This document shows positions 1-9,102 of a DNA stretch of 58,671 nt, piece by piece (position 1 is the stretch's first letter; every line of letters starts with the position of its first letter). The notes under the pieces were generated by a model. That model saw only the letters and a list, made by a program, of their open reading frames with translations. It did not search any database and was not told the origin of the DNA. Made by a program: the position numbers and the translations under genes. This stretch comes from Paraburkholderia ultramafica (GTDB lineage: Bacteria > Pseudomonadota > Gammaproteobacteria > Burkholderiales > Burkholderiaceae): assembly GCF_902859915.1 (NCBI RefSeq), contig NZ_CADIKK010000041.1, positions 1 through 58,671 on the forward strand, read 5' to 3'.

Positions 1-35
1 GTTGCAGTAAATAAGGCAGTAGTTAGCAGCACGAT

Positions 36-111
36 GCGGGAGTAGCTCAGTTGGTAGAGCGCAACCTTGCCAAGGTTGAGGTCGCGAGTTCGAGCCTCGT
101 CTCCCGCTCCA
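36..111 (+). tRNA. tRNA-Gly (anticodon GCC)
   Basis: A 76-nt cloverleaf with an encoded CCA end. The acceptor arms GCGGGAG and CTCCCGC pair and the anticodon loop reads CTTGCCAAG, giving anticodon GCC. A short hairpin with a T run follows at once, and tRNA-Cys lies about 100 nt downstream, so the two may form one transcription unit with partial termination between them. Confidence 0.96.
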
Positions 112-116
112 TACAT

Positions 117-142
117 AAGGGGAAGCAGCGCTTCCCTTTTTG
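117..142 (+). terminator. Hairpin with T run after tRNA-Gly
   Basis: GGGAAG and CTTCCC pair around a CAGCG loop and are followed by TTTTT. It has the shape of an intrinsic terminator and sits between two tRNA genes on the same strand. Confidence 0.6.
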
Positions 143-215
143 TTTGATGGGCCGGTCGTTCCGATCGTCCACCAGACAAAACTGCGAGCCTGCAGCCAGG
201 TTCCAGTCCGCTTGC

Positions 216-289
216 GGCGCGATAGCAAAGCGGTTATGCAGCGGCCTGCAAAGCCGTTTAGGCCGGTTCGACTCCGGCTCGCGCCTCCA
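216..289 (+). tRNA. tRNA-Cys (anticodon GCA)
   Basis: A 74-nt cloverleaf with encoded CCA. The acceptor arms GGCGCGA and TCGCGCC pair, the anticodon loop CTGCAAA holds GCA, and the T loop reads GGTTCGACTC. A terminator follows 13 nt downstream. Confidence 0.96.
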
Positions 290-301
290 GTAGTTGATGT
301 A

Positions 302-337
302 AAGAAAAGCCCCGACTTGTCGGGGCTTTTCTTTTTT
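302..337 (+). terminator. Intrinsic terminator after tRNA-Cys
   Basis: AAAGCCCCGAC pairs with GTCGGGGCTTTT, and a long T-rich tract follows. It ends the tRNA-Gly/tRNA-Cys unit. Confidence 0.85.
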
Positions 338-376
338 CCGCAGCTACTTCAAGATTCGCTGCACATGCGCATCCAG

Positions 377-769
377 GATATCCATCGCCGTTCGTTCCAC
401 CTGCGCGTGGATCTACGTACTCTGTCTTGGCGCCGCCACGTGGACGCATCTGCAAATGGTGTTAGCTCACAGCCTCGGATGGGACTACGGTGGCGTCGCG
501 CCGCTCACGCGAATCTACCGGAGCCCGCTGCTCTTCATCGATCCGCTGACCGCTCTGCTGCTGCTGGTCATGCCGCGAGCAGGGCTGATACTCTGCTCGC
601 CGTGATTGTGACGGATGTGGCGCACAATTCCCGGTTCGCGCTGCATCAGCCGATTCGGATGGAACTGTATCTTTCGCAGATCGTCTTTCTACTGTTCGTC
701 GCGTTCACGGTGCGGACCGCATGGCGTGGAGCCATGAACCGGCGCGCCGTGCCGCGCGTTATCGATTGA
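377..769 (+). pseudogene. Frameshifted remnant of a small membrane protein
   Basis: Two reading frames join into one protein-like product. The first has a W-I-Y-V-L-C-L segment followed by DPLTALLLLVMPRAGL. It then needs a +1/-1 shift near 580-600 to continue as LLAVIVTDVAHNSRFALHQP and a second hydrophobic helix, ending at the TGA at 767-769. No start codon is visible in the first frame, so the 5' end is also damaged or divergent. It is read as a decayed two- or three-helix membrane protein of unknown function. A sequencing error could mimic the frameshift. Confidence 0.5.
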
Positions 770-826
770 ATTGCAGAACAGCGCGCGCGCTTTTTTTGCG
801 CGATTGGCTGTTCATACCGAGGCCGC

Positions 827-1576
827 ATGTACCTACAACTCACCGGCACGAACGTGCGCCTGCTCGGCTCGATGCATCTGTTTCCCGCGACGAGCCGCAG
901 AACCCCGCCATGGGTCGCCGAAGCTTATGAGTGGGCCGAAGCGCTGGTCTTCGAATCCGATCCGCCGGCCATCCTGCCGTTTCTGAAGACCGACGCTCAG
1001 CGCGGCGCCGTTCAATTGCAACCGTTTCTGTCCGCCGACGCATGGGCGCAACTCCGGGCTCTGTGGCCTGTCGAGGGCCCATTGGCGCCGCTCGACGAAC
1101 TGCGTCCGTGGGCAGCGCTGATCGTCGCGCCGACGCTGCTCCAGCAGGCCGTCGAAGGAGTCGAGCCGCGCATGCTGCGCTCGGCGAGCGCGCAAGCCAA
1201 ACCCTATCGCTATCTCGAGACCGCGCAGGACGTGGCGGCGGCGCTCGAATCGATTCCGCTGGAGGCCGTCGGCGCGGCGCTCGGCTTGCTGATGGCCGAT
1301 CACGACGAGCCGCAGCGCACGCTCGAACGGATGCACGCGGCCTGGCTGGAGGGCGATCTGCAAGCGGTGCAACAGATCGCCGTCGAGTCGCCGATGTTCA
1401 ACCTGCCGGGCATCCGCCACGCCGTTCTCGATGCGCGCAATCGCGCATGGGCCGCGCGTTTGCAGGAGTTGCCCGAACAGCGCGAGCGGACGCTGGTAGT
1501 TGTCGGCGCGCTGCATCTGTGCGGCCCCGGCAATTTGATCGAGTGCCTTGCGCGGCCTGTCGAAGTGGTCTCTTAG
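827..1576 (+). CDS. TraB/GumN family protein
   Basis: A 249-aa protein with no visible signal peptide. It opens with GTNVRLLGSMHLFPA, the N-terminal GxxH motif of the TraB/GumN (Tiki-like) family, and ends with VVVGALHLCGPGNL, the second conserved GxxH motif. Between them lie the acidic FESD element and a helical middle domain. Members are thought to be metal-dependent hydrolases or proteases, but substrates are mostly unknown. It stands alone between the remnant upstream and the elaA-like gene, with about 240 bp to the next start. The family call is fairly sure; the function is not. Confidence 0.8.
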   Translation: MYLQLTGTNVRLLGSMHLFPATSRRTPPWVAEAYEWAEALVFESDPPAILPFLKTDAQRGAVQLQPFLSADAWAQLRALWPVEGPLAPLDELRPWAALIVAPTLLQQAVEGVEPRMLRSASAQAKPYRYLETAQDVAAALESIPLEAVGAALGLLMADHDEPQRTLERMHAAWLEGDLQAVQQIAVESPMFNLPGIRHAVLDARNRAWAARLQELPEQRERTLVVVGALHLCGPGNLIECLARPVEVVS

Positions 1577-1819
1577 GCACGCAGCGGCTCGGCTGCCAAC
1601 GTGCGGCCGCATCCGTGAGATTCTGTGTGACGCGTGTGGCGACAACCCGAAGCACAGCGTGGCTATCAGATCCGCTATAGCGTGGGTCAGACGCCCTTTG
1701 ATCCGGCCCGCCACGCATCGCGGCTGATGCGTGGCATGGCTTCATAGCTTAAGGCCGCCACGCGCGGCATAATTGCGGCTCGTTGCCCGCATAGTGGCGC
1801 CCCTTTTCTGAAAGCACTG

Positions 1820-2320
1820 ATGACTGAATCGCAGCAAACCGCCGCCACGCGGCTCGCCCAACTCGAATGGCGTTGGAAAACCTTCGCGGACCTCACGAGC
1901 ATCGAAGTCTATGAGATGCTGGCCGCGCGCAGCGCGGTGTTCGTCGTCGAGCAGAACTGCGTGTATGGCGATATCGACGGGCTCGATATGCAGGCCTGGC
2001 ATCTGTCTGCCTATGGCCCTGGCATCGACGGAGCGCTGCCGCAACTGGCGGGTTATCTGCGTGTGCTGCTGCCGGATGCTGCCGACACCGACGTGCGTAT
2101 CGGACGCGTGTTGACCATGGCGCAATTCCGCGGTCTCGGTCTGGGCAATGCGATGCTCGAACGCTCGCTCACGCATATCCGCGCGCAATGGCCCGCTACG
2201 CCGATCCGTCTGCACGCACAGGCGCATCTGCAAGGCTTCTATGGCGCATTCGGGTTTGCGCCGGTCTCGGAGATCCATGACGAGGACGGCATCCCGCATG
2301 TGTGGATGCGTTCGGCCTGA
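1820..2320 (+). CDS. GNAT family N-acetyltransferase, ElaA type
   Basis: A 166-aa single GNAT domain. The N-terminus (LEWRWKTFADLTSIEVYEML) and the stretch RSAVFVVEQNCVYGDIDG match the ElaA pattern. GRVLTMAQFRGLGLGNAML is the acetyl-CoA pyrophosphate-binding loop (RGxGxG/A type), and the C-terminal QGFYGAFGF is the usual GNAT closing motif. The acceptor substrate is unknown for this subfamily. It converges with the downstream minus-strand gene, whose stop lies 72 bp away. Confidence 0.87.
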   Translation: MTESQQTAATRLAQLEWRWKTFADLTSIEVYEMLAARSAVFVVEQNCVYGDIDGLDMQAWHLSAYGPGIDGALPQLAGYLRVLLPDAADTDVRIGRVLTMAQFRGLGLGNAMLERSLTHIRAQWPATPIRLHAQAHLQGFYGAFGFAPVSEIHDEDGIPHVWMRSA

Positions 2321-2391
2321 GCTTGTCATCGAGCCTCGGCGCCTATGCGCCGGCGCGCTTCATTCAAGTGCTTCGCTTCAATCGGCCGCCA

Positions 2392-3282
2392 TCAGCGCTG
2401 GCCGCGCGCCGGTGCTGACGCTGACGCGCTATGCGCCAACCCGCGCGCCGTCTTCGCGCGCCGTTCAGCGCGCAGGCGTCCGCGAGCCGACAGCCGCATC
2501 CAGTGACGCAGCGCGATCAGCGCGCCGATCACGCTCATCATCGAACCCGGAATCCACAGCAGCAGCCCGCCGATCTGCTGATCGCGCATCGGGCTGAGCC
2601 ACGTGAACGCACGGCCGCAGATCGAGTAGATCGGATACAGCTCGTGCGGCGTAAAAAAGATGAACGCGCCGAGGATGATCTGCGGCGGAATCGCGGCGAT
2701 CACCACCAGCACGCGCTTGCCCGGCGACAAACGCGCCGGCGGCGCCGGCCGCGGATCGAGCACGAGCCACCAGAACAGCAGGCCGTCGATCACCATGCTC
2801 CAGTTCATCACGCGATAAAGCCGCCAGTCGAGCATCGCGACGAAATGGATCGGCGACATCAGCCAGAAGTAAATCAGCCCGACGAACAACGTGACCGCGA
2901 CAACTGGGTGCATCACCACGTCGAGCAGCTTGCGGACCACCGGCGTCTCCAGCGCGGGCCGTACGAAGCGCTGCCGCCAGCTGAACGGAATACCGGCGCG
3001 CAACGCCGCGCCCGGATACGACAGCACGATGAAGAACGGCCCGAGGTGATGCAGCACCAGATGCTGCAAGCGATGCATGAAGAACTCATGCTCAAAGAAA
3101 TAATCGAGCCGCGTATGCAGCACGACATACAACGCCACCAGCCCGAACCAGAACGAGAGGCGCCGCGCGAGCGACACTTGCGCCTTGCGCGCGCCGCGCG
3201 CGAACAGGATCGCCGGCACCAGCAGCGCGATCACGACGGTCGGCGAGAACTCCCAGGGATCGAGCCAGTAGAGCAGATTCAT
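2392..3282 (-). CDS. CtaG-like cytochrome c oxidase assembly membrane protein (caa3_CtaG family)
   Basis: A 296-aa polytopic membrane protein with about seven hydrophobic helices, starting MNLLYWLDPWEFSPTVV. Histidine-rich loops near residues 60-85 (HEFFMHRLQHLVLHHLGPF) fit the caa3_CtaG family, which helps insert copper into oxidase or supports its assembly. It is the last gene of a minus-strand operon: only 9 nt separate it from the PCu(A)C gene, and the SCO gene is first. That context strongly supports a role in respiratory copper delivery. The basic C-terminal tail (RLRAERRAKTARG) is probably cytoplasmic. Confidence 0.8.
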   Translation of the reverse strand: MNLLYWLDPWEFSPTVVIALLVPAILFARGARKAQVSLARRLSFWFGLVALYVVLHTRLDYFFEHEFFMHRLQHLVLHHLGPFFIVLSYPGAALRAGIPFSWRQRFVRPALETPVVRKLLDVVMHPVVAVTLFVGLIYFWLMSPIHFVAMLDWRLYRVMNWSMVIDGLLFWWLVLDPRPAPPARLSPGKRVLVVIAAIPPQIILGAFIFFTPHELYPIYSICGRAFTWLSPMRDQQIGGLLLWIPGSMMSVIGALIALRHWMRLSARGRLRAERRAKTARGLAHSASASAPARGQR

Positions 3283-3291
3283 CGCGGCACG

Positions 3292-3753
3292 TTACTTGGT
3301 CTGGGCCGGCGACTTGACGACAAACGGCGTATCGAGCGTTTCGCCGTCGGAGAACTTCAACGTCAGATGGACGGTGTCGCCCGGTGCGACCTTGTGCTTC
3401 GCGTCTTCGAGCATCACGTGATAGCCGCCCGGAGAGATCGATACCTGACCGTGCGCGGGCACCGTCAGCTTGTCGACCATCACCATCTTTTGCGACGAAC
3501 CGTTCGACACGGTCTGATGCAGCATCGCGTCGCCGTAGTCGTTGCTCGAAATATCGACGAGGTCGACCGGCTTGTCGCTCGCGTTCACCAGCGTTGCATA
3601 GCCGGCGGCGGGCAGATTGTTCGGCAGCCAGCGGACCCACGCGTCCTTGACGCTGATCGCGTTGGCGCCGGCGGCATGCGCGGCCGCAGCGAATCCGAAC
3701 GAGAGGACGAGGGCGCAGCTCAGTGAAGCGAACGTTTTTTTCTTGATCAACAT
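3292..3753 (-). CDS. Periplasmic copper chaperone PCu(A)C
   Basis: A 153-aa protein. Residues 1-27 form a signal peptide ending AAAAHA. The mature domain carries the family's spaced copper ligands: DAMLHQT, then QKMVMVD, then GGYHVMLED, which together make the H(M)x10Mx21HxM motif. The family carries Cu(I) in the periplasm and hands it to the CuA site of cytochrome oxidase, often with SCO. It lies 18 nt downstream of the SCO gene and 9 nt upstream of the CtaG-like gene, consistent with co-transcription. Confidence 0.9.
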   Translation of the reverse strand: MLIKKKTFASLSCALVLSFGFAAAAHAAGANAISVKDAWVRWLPNNLPAAGYATLVNASDKPVDLVDISSNDYGDAMLHQTVSNGSSQKMVMVDKLTVPAHGQVSISPGGYHVMLEDAKHKVAPGDTVHLTLKFSDGETLDTPFVVKSPAQTK

Positions 3754-3771
3754 GAATGGACTCGGGAAAGG

Positions 3772-4470
3772 TCAGGAGCGGTCATCAATGATACGGCGCA
3801 GGTCTTGCGCGATCGTATCGGGAGTGTCGTGATCGGTGGCCAGCAGGCGCGCGTGGCCCTGGCTGTCGAACACGTAGACGGCGGAACTGTGAGTGACTTC
3901 GTAATTGCCGCCGGGGTCGCGCTTTTCCATCTGATACGCCACGCGATAACGCTTGGCGAGCGACTCGATCTGCCAGTCGGTGCCGGTCAGCCCTTCGGCG
4001 TGCTGCGAGTCGAACGCGCCGACGTAATCGTGCAACGCTTGCGGCGTGTCGCGCGCGGGATCGACAGTGATGAACAGGATACGCACCTTCTGCGCGTCAG
4101 GGCCGAGCTTGCCGAGCACCTGCATCAGCCGGCCCATCGTCTCAGGACAGACGTCCGGGCAATGCGTATAGCCGAAGTAGACGAGCGAGGTGCGGCCTTT
4201 GAACGAATCGCCGTTGACGGGACGGCCGTCGTCGCCGGTCAGCGTGAAATCGAGGTCCGGCAGATGGCCGGTCACATTGGCCAACTGCCACGGCTCGGCG
4301 CGATGCGTGCAGCCGGCGAGCGCGGTCAGTGCGCCTATCATCACAGTCAGCGCGAACCGGCGCGAGGACCACCGCCGGCGCGGTGCGGCGAGCGGCGGCT
4401 GCGGGTGTCGGGATGAGATGGTCGGGAACAAAGCAGGGTTCAATGACTCGATTGAAGAGCGGCGCATCAC
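3772..4470 (-). CDS. SCO1/SenC family copper chaperone (lipoprotein)
   Basis: A 232-aa thioredoxin-fold protein. The N-terminal region holds a basic stretch, a hydrophobic helix and a lipobox (ALAGC) near residue 53, so it is probably a lipoprotein facing the periplasm. The copper site CxxxC is seen in YTHCPDVCPETM, and the third ligand His lies in EVTHSSAVYVFD. SCO proteins load or reduce the CuA centre of cytochrome c oxidase. It is the first gene of the operon. The true start could be internal, because the first 20 residues look unlike a signal peptide. Confidence 0.88.
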   Translation of the reverse strand: MMRRSSIESLNPALFPTISSRHPQPPLAAPRRRWSSRRFALTVMIGALTALAGCTHRAEPWQLANVTGHLPDLDFTLTGDDGRPVNGDSFKGRTSLVYFGYTHCPDVCPETMGRLMQVLGKLGPDAQKVRILFITVDPARDTPQALHDYVGAFDSQHAEGLTGTDWQIESLAKRYRVAYQMEKRDPGGNYEVTHSSAVYVFDSQGHARLLATDHDTPDTIAQDLRRIIDDRS

Positions 4471-4827
4471 GGCGCCAATGAATGGCGCCGCTGGATTCCG
4501 CCTGATTCTCGTGCGGCGCGTGGTCCACTAGATAGTGTGCAAATATGGCGCCAACGGCAATCGTCTGCGTGGCAGCGACTGTAGCGCAAAATCGCCGGCG
4601 ACGCCGCGCAGCGCCCACGGCGCGCGGTTTGCGAGGCAATTTGACGCAGCCGGGCGAAAGCTGGCCGAAGCCGGATTGTTCCCTTTTTGAACGCAATCGT
4701 CGCAAGGCGGGGCGCGTGGCACCCGGCGGGGCTTGAGTCCCGGCTTACTTGCTCGAAAAATTGACGGATGCGCGGTAAGATGCGCACACTTTTCCGGCCG
4801 CAGAAGGCTGAAAGGCGAACCCAGGCG
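4471..4827. other. Divergent intergenic region between SCO operon and otsB
   Basis: No convincing gene is seen. It must hold the promoters for the leftward SCO-PCu(A)C-CtaG operon and the rightward otsBA operon. A TAAGAT hexamer at about 4777 could be a -10 element for otsB, but no well-spaced -35 is visible. Confidence 0.4.
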
Positions 4828-5577
4828 ATGCAAGCACTTCCGGCTGTTCTGTCTCCGAGCGAGACGGCATTTTTCTTCGATTTCGACGGTACGCTCGTCG
4901 AACTCGCGCCCACGCCGGACGGCGTGCTGGTGCAACCGCGCGTGATCGAGCTGCTGACCGGGTTGCGCAACCTGACGAACGGCGCGGTCGCGATCGTGTC
5001 GGGCCGCGGCATCGACAGCATCGACGCTTTCCTCGGCATGCCCGATTTGCCGATTGCCGGTTTGCACGGCGCCGAGCGGCGCGATGCGAACGGCGACACG
5101 CAGCGCATCGGCTTCCATGACGAGCGGCTCTTGCGTATGGAGCAGGTGCTCGCGCAGGTCGTCAACGAACACCCCGGCATGCTGCTCGAGATCAAGGGCG
5201 CGGCGCTCGCGCTGCACTATCGGAATGCGCCGGACCGCGAGCCGGTTGCGCGCGAGGCGACCCAGCGGCTGGTGGCCGACTACCCCGGCTCGTACGTGCT
5301 GCAGCCCGGCAAGATGGTCTACGAGATCAAGCCAAAGGATGTCGACAAGGGCCGCGCGATGCGCGCGTTCCTCGACGAGCCGCCGTTCGTCGGCCGCCAG
5401 CCGGTGTTTGCCGGCGACGATCTGACCGACGAGAAAGGCTTCGCCGTCGTCAACGAGCGCGGCGGCCTGTCGATCAAGGTCGGCGCGGGCGAGACGATGG
5501 CGCACACGCGCATCGAATCGGTCCCGGCGCTGCTCGACTGGCTGGAATCGATAGTCGCGGCGGCGCGCGCAGCATGA
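4828..5577 (+). CDS. otsB: Trehalose-6-phosphate phosphatase
   Basis: A 249-aa HAD-superfamily phosphatase that dephosphorylates trehalose 6-phosphate to trehalose. Motif I is FFFDFDGTLVEL, whose first Asp is the nucleophile. The SGR motif lies in AIVSGRGIDSID, and motif III/IV GDDLTDEKGF lies near the end, with KPKDVDKGRAM before it. The ATG at 4828 is chosen because it begins a normal OtsB N-terminus; an upstream in-frame ATG at 4768 would add an unusual basic 20-residue extension. otsA follows 55 nt downstream, so the pair forms an operon for compatible-solute synthesis. Confidence 0.93.
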   Translation: MQALPAVLSPSETAFFFDFDGTLVELAPTPDGVLVQPRVIELLTGLRNLTNGAVAIVSGRGIDSIDAFLGMPDLPIAGLHGAERRDANGDTQRIGFHDERLLRMEQVLAQVVNEHPGMLLEIKGAALALHYRNAPDREPVAREATQRLVADYPGSYVLQPGKMVYEIKPKDVDKGRAMRAFLDEPPFVGRQPVFAGDDLTDEKGFAVVNERGGLSIKVGAGETMAHTRIESVPALLDWLESIVAAARAA

Positions 5578-5632
5578 TGCCGGCGCCGCATCGCTCAACG
5601 CTAACAACGTACTGCATCGGGAATCCCGCTTC

Positions 5633-7093
5633 ATGAGCCGACTGATCATCGTATCGAACCGGGTGGCGCCCATCTCGGAGGGCGGCCCGGCGGCGGGCGG
5701 TCTGGCGGTCGGCGTGTATGACGCGCTGAAGGAAACCGGCGGCATGTGGTTCGGCTGGAGCGGCGACGTGCTCAGCTCGGGCCAGCCGCAGATCAAGGTC
5801 GAGGAGCGCGGTCCGGTGACCTTCGCGACCGTTGCGCTGATGCGCCGCGACTACGACCAGTACTATCGCGGCTTCTCGAACGCCACGCTGTGGCCGGCGT
5901 TCCACTATCGCGCCGACCTGCTGCAATACGACCGGCACGACTTCGAGGGCTACTGCCGCGTCAATGCGTGGCTCGCGCAACAACTCGTGCCGCTGCTGCG
6001 CGAAGACGATGTGATCTGGGTTCACGACTATCACCTGATTCCATTCGCGCAAGCGCTGCGCGCGGCCGGCGTGAAGAACCGCATCGGCTTCTTTCTGCAT
6101 ATTCCGTTTCCGGCTTCGCAGGTGCTGCTCGCGGTGCCGCCGCATCGCGAACTGGTCGAGGCGCTGTGTTCGTTCGATCTGCTCGGCTTCCAGACCGCGC
6201 CGGACCTGCGCGCGTTCTGCGATTACGTCGTCAATGAGGCGAATGGCTCGGTCGACGCGTCGGCCAGCGGCCCGCTGACTGTCCACGCGTTCGGCCGCAC
6301 ATTGCGCGCGGCGGCTTATCCGATCGGCGTCTATCCGGACGAGATCGCCGAACTCGCGAAAGCCGGCGAGCGCGGCAAGCCGGTGCGCACGATGAAGGCG
6401 ACGCTGCATTCGCGCAAGCTGATCATGAGCGTGGACCGCCTCGATTATTCAAAGGGACTGGTCGAACGTTTTCGCGCGTTCGAGCGCCTGCTCGAGCACT
6501 CGGCCGCGCAACGCAACAAGGTGTCGTTCCTGCAGATCGCGCCGCCGACGCGCGCCGACATGCACGCGTACCAGGACATCCGTTTGCAGCTTGAAGGGGA
6601 GTCGGGGCGCATCAATGGACGCTTCGCCGAACTGGACTGGACGCCGATCCTCTACATCCACAAGCAGTACGAGCGCTCGGTGCTGGCCGCGTTGTTTCGC
6701 ACCGCGCACGTCGGTTACGTGACGCCGTTGCGCGACGGGATGAACCTCGTCGCCAAGGAGTACGTATCGGCGCAGGATCCGGAGAATCCGGGCGTGCTGG
6801 TGCTGTCGCGCTTTGCCGGCGCGGCGCAGGAACTGGAGGGGGCACTGATCGTCAATCCGGTCGACATCGACGGCATGGCCGAGGCGCTCGCCACGGCGCT
6901 CGCGATGCCGCTCGCGGAGCGCCAGGCGCGCTATCGCGACATGATGGTGCAGTTGCGCGAGAACAATGTGTCGGTGTGGCGCGATAACTTCATGCGCGAT
7001 TTGCAGAGCGTCGCTGGTGTAAAGAGCACCAGAAGCGCGAAGGGGCGTGCCGCAGCGGGCAAGCGGGTGGTGCGCGAAAGCCTCGCTGGGTAG
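5633..7093 (+). CDS. otsA: Alpha,alpha-trehalose-phosphate synthase (UDP-forming)
   Basis: A 486-aa GT20 glycosyltransferase that joins UDP-glucose and glucose 6-phosphate. It begins MSRLIIVSNRVAP. GGLAVGVYDAL is the glucose-6-phosphate/UDP-binding loop, VHDYHLIPFA is a diagnostic GT20 motif, and the C-terminal half carries SVDRLDYSKGLVERFRAFE and LRDGMNLVAKEYV. Length is normal for the family. The C-terminal tail (residues 455-486) is basic and Ala-rich. It works with otsB just upstream. Confidence 0.95.
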   Translation: MSRLIIVSNRVAPISEGGPAAGGLAVGVYDALKETGGMWFGWSGDVLSSGQPQIKVEERGPVTFATVALMRRDYDQYYRGFSNATLWPAFHYRADLLQYDRHDFEGYCRVNAWLAQQLVPLLREDDVIWVHDYHLIPFAQALRAAGVKNRIGFFLHIPFPASQVLLAVPPHRELVEALCSFDLLGFQTAPDLRAFCDYVVNEANGSVDASASGPLTVHAFGRTLRAAAYPIGVYPDEIAELAKAGERGKPVRTMKATLHSRKLIMSVDRLDYSKGLVERFRAFERLLEHSAAQRNKVSFLQIAPPTRADMHAYQDIRLQLEGESGRINGRFAELDWTPILYIHKQYERSVLAALFRTAHVGYVTPLRDGMNLVAKEYVSAQDPENPGVLVLSRFAGAAQELEGALIVNPVDIDGMAEALATALAMPLAERQARYRDMMVQLRENNVSVWRDNFMRDLQSVAGVKSTRSAKGRAAAGKRVVRESLAG

Positions 7094-7144
7094 GTGCTGT
7101 CGGTTGAGGCTCTTTGGGGCCGTCTGCTTCGGGTTTGCAAAATG

Positions 7145-7179
7145 AAAAAGCCGCTCTCTTTGAACTGAGCGGCTTTTTT
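7145..7179. terminator. Bidirectional intrinsic terminator
   Basis: AAAAAGCCGCT and AGCGGCTTTTTT form a stem with A and T runs on either side. It lies between the convergent otsA and ABC exporter genes and can stop transcription from both. Confidence 0.88.
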
Positions 7180-7215
7180 ACTGGCTGGTCATTCACTCAC
7201 AGCGCGGCGGGTTGC

Positions 7216-9102
7216 TCAGACCACGTGCTGTTCGTCGACTTTCTTGCCGCCGATGTGCAGCGTGGTGGCCTTGCCATACTGCTTCGCGAGCAGGTCGCGA
7301 TACAGGCCCGGGCGCTGGCGCAACTCTTCCGGGCTGCCGTCGTCAATGACCTTGCCGGCGCTCATCACGATGATCCGGTCGAAGTTGTTCAGCGTCGACA
7401 GCCGGTGCGCGATCGCGATCACTGTGCGGCCGACCATCAGCCGGTCGAGCGCCTTCTGGATCGCTTCTTCCGACGCGCTGTCGAGCGCCGAGGTGGCTTC
7501 GTCGAGCAGCAGGATCGGCGCGTTCTTCAGGATGGCCCGCGCAATCGCGATCCGCTGACGCTGACCGCCGGACAGCTTCACCCCGCGGTCGCCGACGATC
7601 GTGTCGAAGCCTTCCGGCATCGCCTCGATAAAGTCGGAGCAACGCGCTTCGCGAGCGGCCGCGATCACTTCTTCACGGCTCGCTTCGGGGCGGCCATAAG
7701 CGATGTTCTCGTACACCGTGCGGTGGAACAGCGAGATATCCTGCGGCACCAGCGCAATCGTATGGCGCAGGCTGTCCTGGGTGATCGCGGCAATGTCCTC
7801 GCCGTCGATCTTGATCGCGCCGCCCTGGGTGTCGTAGAAGCGCTGCAGCAGCGCCAGCACGGTGGATTTGCCCGCGCCCGACTTGCCGATCAGGCCGACT
7901 CGCTGGCCGGGTTCGATATGCAGGTCGAAGTGATCGAGAATCGCCCGGCGGCGCGGGTACGCGAACGTCACGCCTTCGAAATCGACCCGGCCGCCTTGCG
8001 GCACGAGTTCGGTCGCGCCGTCGCGGTCCGGCATGCCGTGCGGTTCGAGCAGTGTGCGCACGGCCTCCGCGAGCCGCGCGACGTGCTGCGTGACATCGAC
8101 CAGCGCGACGGCCAGGTCGCGCGTGCCGTGCAGAATCGTGAAGCCGAGTGAGCTGACGAGCACGATGTCGCCCGAGGTCGCCTTGCCTTGATCCCACAGC
8201 CACAGCGCCCAGCCCAGCAAGCCCGCCGACAGCAGGGCGGTGATCACCGCGTGCAGCAGGCGCAGCTTCTCGAGATACAGCAGGCTCTGCTGGCGCGCAT
8301 CCATTTCCGCCTTGACCGTCGCGCCGAAACGCTGCTGCTCGCGAAACGTCATGCCGAACGCGCGCACCAGACCCATGTTGCTGATCACGTCGACCAGTTC
8401 GCCGTCCACCGACGCCGCCTTGGTGGCGAAATGGTGATGGCGCGCCGAGCCGCGCCCGGCGAGCTTGTACAGCACGACCGACAGAATCGCCGAGCACAGC
8501 ATCAGGCCGCCGGCCATCAACGGATTCACCGCGGTGATCATGACGATTGCGCCGAGCACCGCGATGCAGGGCGGCAGCACGTTCCAGGCGGTGGTGTTTT
8601 CGGCGGTGTAAACGGCGTTTGAGGTCGCGGTGATCCGGCTCGCGAGCATGCCGGGCTGCTTCTCGGCGTAATAGCTCGGCGAGTGTCCGCTCAGATACTG
8701 GAACAGGTCGCGCCGCAGGTCGCCGGTCACGGCGACGAACGTATGCGCGGCGACCCAGCCGCCGACCCGCCACAGCAGGTTGTCCGCGGCAATCAGGCCG
8801 ACCAGGATGGCGAACGCCCCCCACAGCGGACCGGGGTGATGCCGGCCTTCACCGAGCACGTCGATCAGATGCTTGATTGCATATTGCGAAGCGAGCGCAC
8901 AGCCCACGGCCGCAAACACGCTGCACAGCACGGTCGCATGCGCGAGCGGATGGCGGCGGATAAAGCGGAAAAGGAACGCAAGCGGCCGGTGCGCATAGCT
9001 CGCGAGCTTTGCGTTCTGGGCGTTACGCTGGGCGATGGTTAAGTGTTCCAATTGATCGTGAAGTCGATGTATTTCAGGTTGTGCGTGCAAAGCGCAGACC
9101 AC
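7216..9102 (-). CDS. ABC exporter, fused permease/ATPase (MsbA-like)
   Basis: A 628-aa half-transporter. A six-helix type-I exporter domain spans roughly residues 50-350, including WRVGGWVAAHTF and the Q-loop-side coupling helices. The nucleotide-binding domain follows: Walker A GLIGKSGAGKST, signature LSGGQRQRIAIARAI, Walker B ILLLDEATSALD, and the switch His in IAIAHRLST. Such exporters work as dimers at the inner membrane and move lipids, peptides or drugs; the substrate here is not visible. The extreme N-terminus (first 20-25 residues) looks atypical, so translation may start further in, for example at a TTG near residue 18. A second paralogue lies at 12554-14431. Confidence 0.85.
   Translation of the reverse strand: MVCALHAQPEIHRLHDQLEHLTIAQRNAQNAKLASYAHRPLAFLFRFIRRHPLAHATVLCSVFAAVGCALASQYAIKHLIDVLGEGRHHPGPLWGAFAILVGLIAADNLLWRVGGWVAAHTFVAVTGDLRRDLFQYLSGHSPSYYAEKQPGMLASRITATSNAVYTAENTTAWNVLPPCIAVLGAIVMITAVNPLMAGGLMLCSAILSVVLYKLAGRGSARHHHFATKAASVDGELVDVISNMGLVRAFGMTFREQQRFGATVKAEMDARQQSLLYLEKLRLLHAVITALLSAGLLGWALWLWDQGKATSGDIVLVSSLGFTILHGTRDLAVALVDVTQHVARLAEAVRTLLEPHGMPDRDGATELVPQGGRVDFEGVTFAYPRRRAILDHFDLHIEPGQRVGLIGKSGAGKSTVLALLQRFYDTQGGAIKIDGEDIAAITQDSLRHTIALVPQDISLFHRTVYENIAYGRPEASREEVIAAAREARCSDFIEAMPEGFDTIVGDRGVKLSGGQRQRIAIARAILKNAPILLLDEATSALDSASEEAIQKALDRLMVGRTVIAIAHRLSTLNNFDRIIVMSAGKVIDDGSPEELRQRPGLYRDLLAKQYGKATTLHIGGKKVDEQHVV

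Noticed and set aside
2431..3726. Long plus-strand frame over the PCu(A)C/CtaG operon
   Set aside because: It is antisense to clear genes, extremely Arg/His/Gln-rich and without family motifs.
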